Assembly: GCF_000332115.1 (NCBI RefSeq)
Contig: NC_020156.1
Coordinates: 124,001-188,000 of the forward strand
Reading direction: 5' to 3'
Origin: Nonlabens dokdonensis DSW-6
Lineage (GTDB): Bacteria > Bacteroidota > Bacteroidia > Flavobacteriales > Flavobacteriaceae
DNA: 64,000 nucleotides
How positions within the stretch are numbered: the stretch's first letter is position 1; every line of letters begins with the position of its first letter. Positions 38,101 to 46,200 of the stretch are shown here, piece after piece. The notes beneath the pieces are model-generated. The model saw nothing but the letters and a program-made list of their open reading frames with translations, ran no database searches and had not been told where the DNA came from. The position numbers and the translations under genes are program-made.

Positions 38101-40170
38101 GGCTAAATCATTTGGACTACTATAACTCGGTAACACGGAACCATCTTCATCCTTATATAATGGCTCTGTCAAATCTATATAAACAACCAGTTCTACTGGT
38201 AAAGTAGCATCCTTATCTTTTAATATATCTCGCTGACTTAACACCAATTCGGATTTTGTATCCTCTAAAATATAATCAATTCTATCTTGTGGATAACTAG
38301 GATCCATTGGAACATAAGCACCCCCTGCCTTCAATACACCTAATATACCAATAATCATCTCCAAACTCCTATCCAAACATAAAACTATAAGTGTATCTGA
38401 TTTTAAATCAGTACCAGTTCTTTCCTTATAACGGCTTCGTATATGCCTAGCTAACTGATTACTTTTCTTGTTTAATTCACCATAAGTCAACTCCTGATTC
38501 TCATAAACCAAAGAGATATTATCTGGAGTCCTTAATACTTGTTCTTCAAATAAATCAATAAGAGTTTTATCATTTGAATATTCCGTATCCGTAGCATTCC
38601 AACTATGAATTATCTGATTGTAATCCACTGAATTTAATAAGGAAATTTCTGCATATGGCCTGGCTGGAGTAGTAGTTAGTTCGGTAAGTAAATGAATATA
38701 ATGGTTAATTAGTTTAGTTATCGTCTCCGATTTAAACAAACTCGTGGCGTAACTAATCTGACCTACGAGCTCTTCTCCACTATCATCTACAAAAACAGAT
38801 AAATCAAACTTCTCTATCTCATAGGAATCTGATAAATAATAAGGCTTCAAAAAACTTTTAGGTGCTTCTGATACTTTCAATTCACTGCCAAAACTTTGTA
38901 ACCCAAACGTAACCTGGAAAATAGCATGTCTAGAAGAATCTCGAACAACTCCTAATTCCTCTATTAAATTCTCAAATGGTAAATCTTGGTATAATTGTGC
39001 TTCGATCTGATCTTTATGAACATTATCTATCAATGACTCAAAACTCTGTGAGTTATTTAAACGTGTACGATTCACTTGGGTATTAACAAAGAAACCTATC
39101 AAATCCTCTATTTGACGATAATGCCTATTTGCTGTTACACTACCAATCACAATATCATCCTGCCCTGTATACTTACCAAATAGTATATTTACACTACTCA
39201 ATAACACACTATTCAATGTAACTCCTCGTAATCTAGAAAGCTTTCGAAGTTTATCACTCAAATCTTTGCTTAACCTAAACCCTTCAGAAGCACCTTTATA
39301 GTCAATAGTTAATGGTCTAGAATAATCTGTTGGAAAATTCAAAGTCTGGTAACCTGATAATTTATCTTTCCAATAGCTTAATTGTTCTTCTAATACTGAC
39401 CCAATTAAATACTCGCGTTGCCATAAAGCATAATCTTTATATTGTATTTCTAAATCAGGCAACTTAAAGTCCATATCTCCCTTGAAATAAGCTTCATAAT
39501 AAGCTAATAATTCTCGTTGAAAAATTCCCATAGACCAACCATCACCCGCTATATGATGAAGATTAATTAATAACAATGTTTTCTCTATAGAAGCTATCTT
39601 ATATAACTTAACTCGTATCGGATATCCTGAACTTAAATCAAAAGGCCGATTTATATCTTTATTGATTTGCTGCTCATAATCAGAATCAATACCTAAGCTT
39701 ATTTCTTCTATAGACAAAGGAAAATCGCATACCTTTTGAATGCCTCTATTATTTTTATCCTGAGCGAGTGTACTTCGTAAAACTTCATGCCTACTTACAA
39801 CTTGTTGTAAACTATACTTTATACCCTCCACATCCGCATTGGCTGAAACCTCTAATAATGAAGGTATATGATAAGCATTTGTTCCGCTTTCATAGTGTTC
39901 CACAAACCATAAACGATTCTGAGCGTAACTTAATGGAAAATCAACTAAAGTTTTGTTTTTAAAAATTAATGTATTTTTAAATTTTTCTTTTGAAAAAATC
40001 TCATTTTCATAAAGAATGGTAATTAATTCATCCTTATTACTTCTTATAAAATCCTTAATTTCTTCGTTTTGATTTTGTTTTAAAATAAATAGTTTTAGGA
40101 CATTGTCCTCAACCCAAATAGCTTCATTATTTATTTTAAGAGTATTTATAAAATTACTGTATTTTTTCAT
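25363..40170 (-). CDS. Terminal NRPS: dock-C-A-T-E-C-A(MT)-T-C-A-T-E-C'-TE
   Basis: A 4935-residue three-module synthetase. Residues 1-60 look like a TubC-type docking domain. Module 1: C (HHIAGDGWS near 203), A with pocket D-A-E-N-I-G-V-I-S (ornithine-like), T (GGDSIL near 1081), E (HHMLVDGVSWRIL near 1270). Module 2: D-L type C (HHSIGDGWS near 1726), A with pocket DVWHFSLID (serine), interrupted between A8 and A10 by an FkbM-type methyltransferase (about 2512-2818), T. Module 3: C (near 3090), A with pocket DVWHFSLID (serine), T, E (HHMIVDGVSWRIL near 4173). Then follows only the N-terminal half of a C domain with HHSIGKG at 4630-4636 instead of HHxxxDG, joined to a thioesterase (about 4687-4935; Ser4770 in SYSMGG). 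It releases the finished peptide. Confidence 0.95.
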   Translation of the reverse strand: MKKYSNFINTLKINNEAIWVEDNVLKLFILKQNQNEEIKDFIRSNKDELITILYENEIFSKEKFKNTLIFKNKTLVDFPLSYAQNRLWFVEHYESGTNAYHIPSLLEVSANADVEGIKYSLQQVVSRHEVLRSTLAQDKNNRGIQKVCDFPLSIEEISLGIDSDYEQQINKDINRPFDLSSGYPIRVKLYKIASIEKTLLLINLHHIAGDGWSMGIFQRELLAYYEAYFKGDMDFKLPDLEIQYKDYALWQREYLIGSVLEEQLSYWKDKLSGYQTLNFPTDYSRPLTIDYKGASEGFRLSKDLSDKLRKLSRLRGVTLNSVLLSSVNILFGKYTGQDDIVIGSVTANRHYRQIEDLIGFFVNTQVNRTRLNNSQSFESLIDNVHKDQIEAQLYQDLPFENLIEELGVVRDSSRHAIFQVTFGLQSFGSELKVSEAPKSFLKPYYLSDSYEIEKFDLSVFVDDSGEELVGQISYATSLFKSETITKLINHYIHLLTELTTTPARPYAEISLLNSVDYNQIIHSWNATDTEYSNDKTLIDLFEEQVLRTPDNISLVYENQELTYGELNKKSNQLARHIRSRYKERTGTDLKSDTLIVLCLDRSLEMIIGILGVLKAGGAYVPMDPSYPQDRIDYILEDTKSELVLSQRDILKDKDATLPVELVVYIDLTEPLYKDEDGSVLPSYSSPNDLAYIIYTSGTTGNPKGVMVEHSSVTNLICDLKIKYRIENLERFLLFANYVFDASCEQMNLCLLSGGILFIPSKETIRDFEKFINFVQNNVITHLNATPSYLASLDPLKLKSVKRTIFGGEYLSIEVFESYKKYIPIVINVYGPTETTISSLVSINTYLLNKPSIQNTKIYILDDADQPVPVGVVGELYIGGAGLSRGYLNNEKLTSERFVSNPFATEKDIEKGYTRLYKTGDLVRWLPGGNLEYIGRNDDQVKIRGYRIELGEIEYALRSIEGITQSCILAKERETDLGFVKYLVGYYVLESDVSEAFILDALSKVLPDYMIPSSLVKMDSFPLTINGKLDKKGLPAPEFTVSDDLYVAPTTETEKVLCGIWEEVLGIGRVGVTDDFFRIGGDSILSIQVSSRIRQLGFSCNVRDIFESKTISKLILLIEAKDSKEFIKSEQGVLEGDFDLLPIQQWFLERVNVNLLGSANHWNQSFLVRVPALDTAKLLSILASLVSHHDMLRIGYRMEGDSFELKQFYQSNISIPELRTLDVNLLSKEELHLALTQWQSSFNLELGPLFQVGYLHGYEDDSARIYFALHHMLVDGVSWRILSDDLKKLYIGESLGLKGSSYRQWVSSIRNYTKANPEEGLYWESQFNGLPHYNQLVSDSSQSTSYLELEESYTRILLQDISTAYYTEINDLLLTALGYALKDVNGLDIQGITLEGHGREPIDPAIDHSHTLGWFTSIFPVKLELKDSLRGSIQFIKDTLHRVPNKGIGFGSFAVSETSPYSFSDLVPISFNYLGQFEVGDEARDWEVVTSEDSGMPIGPLNQDHTIININGAVQKGRLGFRIDSKLGAQATEDFSNSFKHHLIAIIAHCQDSLEELGSLYSSSDFESVDLSQSLLDDLQVWASSTQNSISGIYPASSLQQGFIYHAISQPEDDAYRVQLLYDYHDALDIDKYLQAWEYCIAEYPILRTSFNWEEELIQVVYRRGHLEYELHDISELVKQEARDQKIKSIQLLDRGHGFDLTKPSLFRLHIIKQSETLYTILKTDHHSIGDGWSGPVLLKSLNGYYESLIAGESIDVKEDIAYLKTQEYIYTHKSVVSNYWDGLLSEVEGANDINALLSNPIDLTSYRTVGNSSSNAIEIKGSVYEELKSFSQREGVTINVIVQFIWHKLLQVYSSSPHSIVGTTVSGRDLPIEGIEESVGLFINTLPLVVNWDNDNSILSQLHDIQKQITGLNSNSFANLSKLQKGEGRLFHSLFVFENYPTPKGSSREISKARMRDAIEKSDYPLNIKAYEYSDALTIELQYDGDYLTEEKVNSHLVRLEQILGQVISTPDQLHSGISLLNSEEYDQIVHSWNATDVDYPSDRTIYGMFEEQVEKSPDNIALVYEGSELTYKELNERSNQLARHLRAGYQGRTGEELGPDTLIALCLDRGLEMIIGILGVLKAGGAYAPMDPGYPQERIDYILEDTKSELVLSQREVFKDKDTTLPQDRVVYIDLTEALYQQEDDSNLSGHSSPNDLAYVIYTSGTTGKPKGVMINHSGIVNRIEWMQSVYPLNSEDVVIQKTPYVFDVSVWEILWANWYGAKIIIAKPEGHKDSVYLYELIKQNKVTTLHFVPSMLEAYNYYLSENKLTFNSSLKKVFSSGEALSKQTVINTYNNSNIKEFKLHNLYGPTEASIDVTFYETNSEKDVYIGKPINNTQLHVLDQGMNPVPIGVIGELYLGGAGLSRGYLNREDLTRERFVDNPFATEKDKEKGYTRLYRTGDLVRWLPDGNLEYIGRNDDQVKIRGYRIELGEIESVLSGIEGVLQSCVLAKEDTTDSEVKKYLVGYYVLDEMKYPTLKRISNHKKRGYKDKVNLFTMPNGIGLYGYNKSEMDFLYKEIFTDKTYLRNKIKIPRGGCIIDVGANLGVFSVFANFAAKDIKLYSFEPIPPTYEVLKLNTELYGTQSNFKVFNYGLSNKEEEVIFTHYPNSTILSSRYVEKENVVKTVKQFIVNSEENGLKDDANIEEILQDMLTTEEYKCKLRTISQVIEDEGIEIIDLLKIDVEKAEIDVLEGIKGKDWRKIKQIVLEVHDDPQKGVSYVQQLLTDKGFNVVVEQSPDLENTQLYDIYAIAIDIYNQQLTTKSEVHIEDKYLIHDVKNKFINELESRLPDYMVPQLWVEMDSFPLTINGKLDKKALLDAEFGSQDDVYVAPGTETEKALCGIWEEVLGLDRVGVTDNFFRIGGDSILSIKLTHRMGAYLDRDIKSSDIFKYPRISELLIHNVGSSQVVIPRIESDSSTLSFSQERLWFIEQYSGGTNAYHIPVVLELESSTDILGIKYGLAQVVSRHEVLRSFIVQDNSSSTGVQVVQDLPLEIAEFSLTEDDDYESLIKEAINRPFELSKEYPIRVQLYRIAPLGTVRSGKTLLLINVHHIAGDGWSMDVFQRELYAYYDAYIQNDKGFNLPPLNIQYKDYAMWQRSYLTEDVLDDQLAYWRKKLSGYEPLEFPIDCLRPSEIDYSGASENFVLDKELSKKLRSLAQDYGVTLNSVMLSSVNVLLSKYTGQQDIVTGSITANRHYAQTGDLIGFFVNTQVNRSILKKRQNYKDLIVNVHKDQLEAQSYQDLPFERLVDDLGVERDSSRHPVFQVLFGVQSFGSVDTASGTNNYFKVFELEQADEIEKFDMSIFIDDGGEELVGSISYATSLFNNDTIERLVAHYVHLLTELVSAPNEPYNGIGLLNSEEYDQIVHSWNATDVDYPSDRTIYGMFEEQVEKSPDNIALVYEGSELTYKELNERSNQLARHLRAGYQGRTGEELGPDTLIALCLDRGLEMVIGILGVLKAGGAYVPMDPGYPQDRIDYILEDTKSELVLSQREVFKDKGTSLPQDRVVYIDLTEALYQQEDGSNLSGHSSPNDLAYVIYTSGTTGKPKGVMITHSGIVNRLRWMQTKYPLNSKDIVLQKTPYVFDVSVWELLWANWYGAKIIMAKPEGHKDSEYLYNLIKHQNVTTLHFVPSMLDAYNYYVLKEELPFNNSLRQVFCSGEALSKQTVINVYTNSKNKDLKLHNLYGPTEASIDVTFYETNINQEVNIGSPIDNTRAYVLDSSFHPVPVGVIGELYIGGAGLSRGYLNREDLTKERFVDNPFATEKDKEKGYTRLYRTGDLVRWLPDGNLEYIGRNDDQVKIRGYRIELGEIEHALTSIEQVSQSCVLTKERETESGTSKYLVGYYVLDGVDSDLSEESILGELSNVLPEYMVPSSLVKMDSFPLTINGKLDKKALPDAEFGSQDDVYVAPGTEMEKALCGIWEEVLGLDRVGVTDDFFRIGGDSILSIQVLSRIRGIGLPCQVRDIFDHRTISKLSTYLSTVQDNSEIKVDQGLLTGVFDLLPIQDWFVYRVNSGDIKAVHHWNQSFLIKVPKLDLNNLESVIKELVSYHDVLRICYIKNLDTGTWVQKYQSNISIPALKILDVKDLTANDIEEELTDWQSGFDLFNGPLFQVGYLEGYSDGSCRIFFALHHMIVDGVSWRILTEDIALLYSGVSLPEKQSSYRQWVSRASDYVALYPEESSYWESNLLEDSSLSALDEFSTESQFLFELDELSTIKLLQQIGGAYHTEINDLLLTALGYALKDITGNTAHSITLEGHGREVIDNDTIDHSHIVGWFTTMFPVKLNLAEDDIGQSIKQVKEKLRKIPNKGVGFGSFAVSDTTNYGHNDLPLITFNYLGQFENREEKKYWQIITENSGLQRSLENSDHNLININGAVRSGKLGFSIVSKFGEAITDRLGVSFKESLLAIIGHCEGVLAVRGKVYTSSDFKDKDIMVNERLLDNLQEAAFSNELSISAIYPANSLQKGFIYHSINSPKDDTYRVQMLNDYNGVLDIPKYLKAWEYCIDQYPILRSSFNWEENPIQIIYNKGKFSYKFHDISDLVQKKSKNAYISSIQQEDKLIDFDLTQPTLIRIHIIKQSETLYTILKTEHHSIGKGWSSTVLMNSLNNYYESLIEGELINVREDTAYLEAQERLILQGKSEKINLIKPFYLNHRNDLENMIFIHPAGAGSEPYLSLAEILKESYNCIGVENYNLEFSPKIYFLSELANYYLTKYEQQYKLKETINLLSYSMGGLLALEMAVILEMRGFKNVNVILLDTFFKDNFLLEFHSKNIEIIKQKLVEELKNDENENKEYLKNIASCIDAELAISRSLTSQFLENSKVTLFKVDLLDSEFSETEEYRNAFNYLNKKNKYNFVDLAVNSKIDVVQLEGCSHGNILDLKHKEIGNYILKHIKR
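26152..26700 (-). other. Truncated condensation domain with mutated active site
   Basis: About 180 residues match the N-terminal lobe of the D-L type C domains in this cluster (IYPANSLQKGFIYHS ... TILKTEHHSIGKGWSS ... AYLEAQE). The match stops there, and thioesterase sequence follows after a short linker. The active-site aspartate is replaced by lysine (codon AAG, complement of 26266-26268). Confidence 0.9.
31720..32634 (-). other. FkbM-type methyltransferase domain inserted in a serine A domain
   Basis: About 300 residues between A8 (RGYRIELGEIE) and A10 (INGKLDKK). Seen: the SAM-binding loop IIDVGANLGVFSVFANFA, SFEPIPPTYEVLKLN, and DLLKIDVEKAEIDVLEGI ... QIVLEVHDD, the FkbM signature. FkbM-type enzymes are typically O-methyltransferases, so O-methylation of the serine side chain is the likeliest outcome. 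Confidence 0.88.
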
Positions 40171-40203
40171 TTTTTGTTTTTTTGTTTTTTTTGAATTTTA
40201 TAT

Positions 40204-43200
40204 TCAAAATTCCCATATATCTCCTTCTACGGCTTCAGTAATTATAATTTCTTTTAATAAAGCTTTAATACTTTTATATTTAAAAATATCTGAAATTTTA
40301 ATGTCCTTATACAAAAACTCACTCATTCGGTACGATAATTTAATACTCAAAATAGAATTACCTCCTATTCGGAAAAAGTCATCCGTAATTCCTACCCGAT
40401 CTAATCCTAATACTTCCTCCCAAATACTACATAAAGCAATCTCTGTTTCTGTCTCAGGAGCTACATATAAAGCATCTGATGAACTAAAGTCAACATCCGG
40501 TAGGGCCTTTTTATCTAACTTCCCATTTATGGTTAATGGAAAACTATTCAACCCTATAAGACTCTTAGGCATCATATAGTTTGGTAATATTTTCGACAAT
40601 TCACCCAAGATAGATTCCTCAGAAATATAATTATCTACTTCGTCTAAAATATAATATCCCACTAAATACTTAACTACCCCTGTATTTGTTTCGCGCGCTT
40701 TGACTAAAACACAACTCTGAGTGATTCCTTCAATACTCCTTAAAGCATACTCTATCTCGCCCAACTCAATGCGATACCCTCGAATCTTGACCTGATCGTC
40801 ATTCCTACCTATATACTCCAAATTACCATCTGATAACCACCTAACTAAATCCCCTGTCCTATATAACCGCGTATACCCCTTCTCTCTATCTTCATCAGTA
40901 GCAAATGGATTTTCTATAAAACGCTCTTCTGTTAAATTTGGATTGTTCAAATAACCCCTAGACAAACCTGCACCCCCAATATATAACTCGCCTATAACTC
41001 CGATAGGAACTACTTGCTTGAATTTATCTAATACGTAAATCCGAGTATTTTCTATCGGTTTTCCTATATTCGTGTTTGAATCACCATTACGAAATAAATT
41101 CATCGTAGAAAGGACAGTACTCTCTGCAGGACCATAAGCATTAAATAAATTTATTCCTTTACTCCACTTTTTAAAGGAAGTTAAAGAAGCTATTCCTCCT
41201 CCCACATGAATACTTTTTAACTGATTAAGTTTTAAATATTCCGATTGTTCAAGTAGCATTGCTGGTATTGATAAATGAGTAATACTATCAGATTTTATAA
41301 AACTATTAATTTGTTCAATATTTTCTGACATAAGCTTTATTCTACCTCCAGATAATAGTACAGGGTAAATCTCTGAAACAGAAGCGTCAAAAGAAAAAGA
41401 AATAAGCTGTGATGAAATAGTATCTTTATCTAAATTAAATTTCTCTATCAAACTAAGACATAAATTATTTACCCCTTCATGCTCAACCATTACTCCTTTA
41501 GGTTTCCCTGTGGTTCCTGAGGTATAAATTACATAAGCTAAATCTGTTGAAGTACTATACCTTGTCAAGTTTGAACTATCCTCATCCTTGTAAAAAGGAG
41601 CTGATAAATCTATATAAACAACTCTATCCTCTGGTAAGCTAGTAGATCTATCTTTAAATCCCCCGCGTTGACTCAATACCAATGCCGCCTCTGTATCCTC
41701 TAATATATAATCGATCCTATCTTGGGGATAATCTGGGTCTATTGGTACATAAGCACCGCCTGCCTTTAAGACCCCCAAAATTCCTATGATCATCTCCAAA
41801 CTCCTATCCAAACATAAAGCTATCAAAGTATCGGGCTTTAAATCATTACCCGTTCTTTCCTTATAACTGCTTCGTATATGCCTGGCTAACTCATTACTAC
41901 GCTCATTTAGCTCATTATAGGTTAACTCTTTATCCTCATAAACTAAAGCTATATTATCAGGCACATTTTCTACCTGAGATTCAAACATCTCATATATCGT
42001 CTTATCCCTTGGGTAATCCACATCGGTAGAATTCCATTGATGAACAAGTTGCTGGTATTCTTTTTCTCCTAACAAACTTATGGTCGCATAAGATTCCTCT
42101 GGACAAGATACTAACTGATCTAATAAATGAATATAATGCTCTATTAGCCTAACTATGGTTTCTTGTTTAAACAAACTCGTAGCATAACTAATCTGACCTA
42201 CAAACTCTTCTCCTCCGTCATCTATAAAAATTGATAAATCAAATTTCTCTACACTATAAGAATCTGATAAATCATAAGGCTTCAAAAAATTATTTGATGA
42301 CCCTGAAACTTGAAATTCTCCTCCAAAACTCTGTACTCCAAACATCACCTGAAAAATAGGATGTCGTGAAGAATCTCGAACTACATCCAATTCATCTATC
42401 AAACTCTCAAATGGTAAATCTTGATGCAATTGTGCTCCTACCTGATCCTTGTGTACAAAATCTATCAAAGATTCAAAACTCTGTGAGTCAGTTAAACGTG
42501 TACGATTCACTTGTGTATTAACAAAAAAACCAATCAAATCTCTAGTTTGTCTATGATGCCTATTCGCTGTAACACTACCTGTAACTATATCTTCTTGACC
42601 TGTATATTTACCCAATAGTATATTGATACTACTCAACAATACACTATTCATCGTAACACCACGTAACTTCGCTAAACGACGAAGCTTGCCACTCAAACCC
42701 TTGCTCAACGTAAACTCTTCTGACGACCCCTTATAATCTATTGTTGTTGGTCTTGCATAATCTGTTGGAAAATTCAAAGGCTGATAACCTGATAATTTAT
42801 CCTTCCAATAACTTAATTGTTCTTCTAATACTGACCCCGTTAAATACTCGCGTTGCCATACAGCATAATCCTTATATTGTATCTCTAAATCTGGTAATCT
42901 AAAGCCTAAATCCTCACTCAAATAAGCTACATAATATGCTGAAAAATCACGTTGGAAAATCTCCAAAGACCAACCGTCTCCAGCTATATGATGAACATTA
43001 ATTAATAAAAGTGTTTTTCCTAATGAAGCTACCTTGTATAATTTAACCTTTATTGGATATTCTTTACTTAAATTAAAAGGACTATTTATATCATCCTTTA
43101 TTAATCGCTCATAGTCTGAATCTAATCCCAAACTTACTTCTTCTATTGCTAAAGGATAATCACAAACCTTTTGAATACCCTCATTATTCTCATCCTGAAT

Positions 43201-46200
43201 AAGCGTACTACGCAAAACCTCATGCCTATTTATAACTTGTTGTAAACAATACTTTATACCGCCTAAATCTGCTTCATCTCCAACCTCAAATATAGATGGT
43301 ATATGATAAGCATTAGTGCCTCCTTCATAGTGTTCTACAAACCATAAACGCTCCTGTGAAAAAGACAGAATGGTACTATTAGAATCTATTTTAGGAATTA
43401 TTATCTGAGCAATTTCAATATTTTGAAGTAACAACTCTGAAATAGTTTGATATTCAAATATATCTGCTACTTGAATATCTTTATCTAAAAACTCACTCAT
43501 CTTATGAGATAAAATGACGCCTAATATAGAATCTCCTCCTATCCTGAAAAAATCATCCGTAATTCCTACCCGCTCCAATCCTAATACTTCCTCCCATATT
43601 CTACACAAAGCCTTCTCTGTTTCTGTCGTTGGAGCTACATACAAATCATCTGAAACGGTAAATTCTGGAGCTGGTAATCCTTTCTTATTCAACTTTCCAT
43701 TAATCGTCAATGGAAAACTATCCATCTTAACTAAACTACTAGGAATCATATAATCTGGTAAGGCCAAAGATAGTGACTCTAATATAGATTCCTCTGATAG
43801 AGCTACATCTGAGACGTCTAATACATAATACCCTACTAAATACTTAATTGTTCCTGTTTCTGTTTCGCGCCCTTTGGCTATAACACAACTCTGAGTGATT
43901 CCTTCAATACTAGCTAATGTATGTTCTATTTCCCCTAATTCTATTCGATACCCTCGTATCTTGACCTGATCATCATTCCTACCTATATACTCTAAATTAC
44001 CATCTGATAACCACCTAACTAAATCCCCTGTCCTATATAACCGCGTATACCCCTTCTCCCTATCTTCATCAGTAGCAAATGGATTTTCTATAAAACGCTC
44101 TTCTGTTAAATTTGGATTGTTCAAATAACCCCTTGACAAACCTGCACCCCCAATATATAACTCGCCTATAACTCCGATAGGAACTACTTGCTTGAATTTA
44201 TCTAATACGTAAACCTTACAATTAAAATATGGTTTCCCTATCCCTTTGGTGTCAATTGCATGTTTATTTATATATGATGTTCCAACTGTTGCCTCTGTTG
44301 GACCATACTCATCAACGATGTTATCTATATAACTTAAGATATGAGCTAATTGGAAACTTTCTAATTTTTCTCCACCAATAAATGCTTGTGCTATTTTATA
44401 ATTAAAGAAATCACCTGATGACAAACTAAATAATGATGATGGTGTACTCTTAATGAAATCTATATTATTTCTAACTAAGTGCTTTATATATCTATCTGTA
44501 TCCTTTAGTTCACCTGAATAAATAAATATTTTCTTAGACAATAAAAGTGAACATATCGTTGTTGTAACTGTTAAATCAAAAAATAAATTAGTAGAAAAAT
44601 CAATATTAGTAATATCATCCAAAAAAACTTCTTTTACATTATTTACATAGTTAATGACTGAGTTTTGCTCAACCATTACTCCTTTAGGTTTCCCTGTGGT
44701 TCCTGAGGTATAAATTACATAAGCTAAATCTGTTGGACGACTATACCTCGGTAAATTAGATGGTTGCTCTTTCTGGTAGAAGCCTTCAATCAAATCTATA
44801 TAAACAACTCTATCCTCTGGTAAGCTAGTAGATCTATCTTTAAATACCCCGCGTTGACTCAATACCAATGCCGCCTCTGTATCCTCTAATATATAATCGA
44901 TCCTATCTTGGGGATAATCTGGGTCTATTGGTACATAAGCACCGCCTGCCTTTAAGACCCCCAAAATTCCTATGATCATCTCCAAACTCCTATCCAAACA
45001 TAAAGCTATCAAAGTATCGGGCTTTAAATCATTACCCGTTCTTTCCTTATAACTGCTTCGTATATGCCTGGCTAACTCATTACTACGCTCATTTAGCTCA
45101 TTATAGGTTAACTCTTTATCCTCATAAACTAAAGCTATATTATCAGGCACATTTTCTACCTGAGATTCAAACATCTCATATATCGTCTTATCCCTTGGGT
45201 AATCCACATCGGTAGAATTCCATTGATGAATCACCTGATCGTACTCCGATGAATTCAATAAACTTATCTTACTATGTAACTGATCTGGTGTATTGATAAC
45301 CTGATCAAGAATATCTTCTAGTCGGACTAAATGGCTATTGGCCTTCTCTTCTGTTAAATAATCACCATCATACTGTAACTCGATCGTAAGGACATCGCTA
45401 TATTCATAAACCGTAATATTCAATGGATAATCTGATTTCTGAATAGCCCCACGCGTACTAAGCTTTGAAACTTCACTTGATGTTCCCTTGGGCATAGGGT
45501 AATTTTGGAAAATAAATAAACTATGAAATAATCGACCTTCTCCTTTTTGAAGTTTTGATAAGTCTGCAAAACTATTCGAATTCAATCCTGTGATCTGTTT
45601 TTGAATGTCGTGCAATTGTGATAGAATGCTATTGTCATTATCCCAATTTACAACCAAAGGTAATGTGTTGATAAACAAACCAACACTCTCTTCTATCCCT
45701 TCAATTGGTAAATCCCTACCCGATACAGTAGTCCCAACAATACTATGAGGTGAACTACTATACACTTGTAATAATTTATGCCAGATAAACTGTACAATAA
45801 CATTTATAGTAACCCCTTCTCGCTGACTAAAACTCTTTAACTCCTCATAAACTGACCCTTTAATCTCTATTGCATTAGAACCCGGATTACCAACTATTCG
45901 ATAACTTGTAAGGTCTATGGGATTACTCAATAAAGCATTTATATCATTGGCACCTTCTACTTCTGATAAGATCCCATCCCAGTAATTAGAAACAACAGAC
46001 TTATGCGTATATATATACTCTTGAGTCTCTAAATAAGCAACATCTTCTTTAACGTCTATCGAATCCCCTACTATTAATGACTCATAATAACTATCCAAAC
46101 TTTTCAACAGGGCAGGGCCACTCCAACCATCTCCAATACTATGATGATCTGTTTTTAATATCGTATATAAAGTCTCTGATTGCTTAATAATATGTAACCT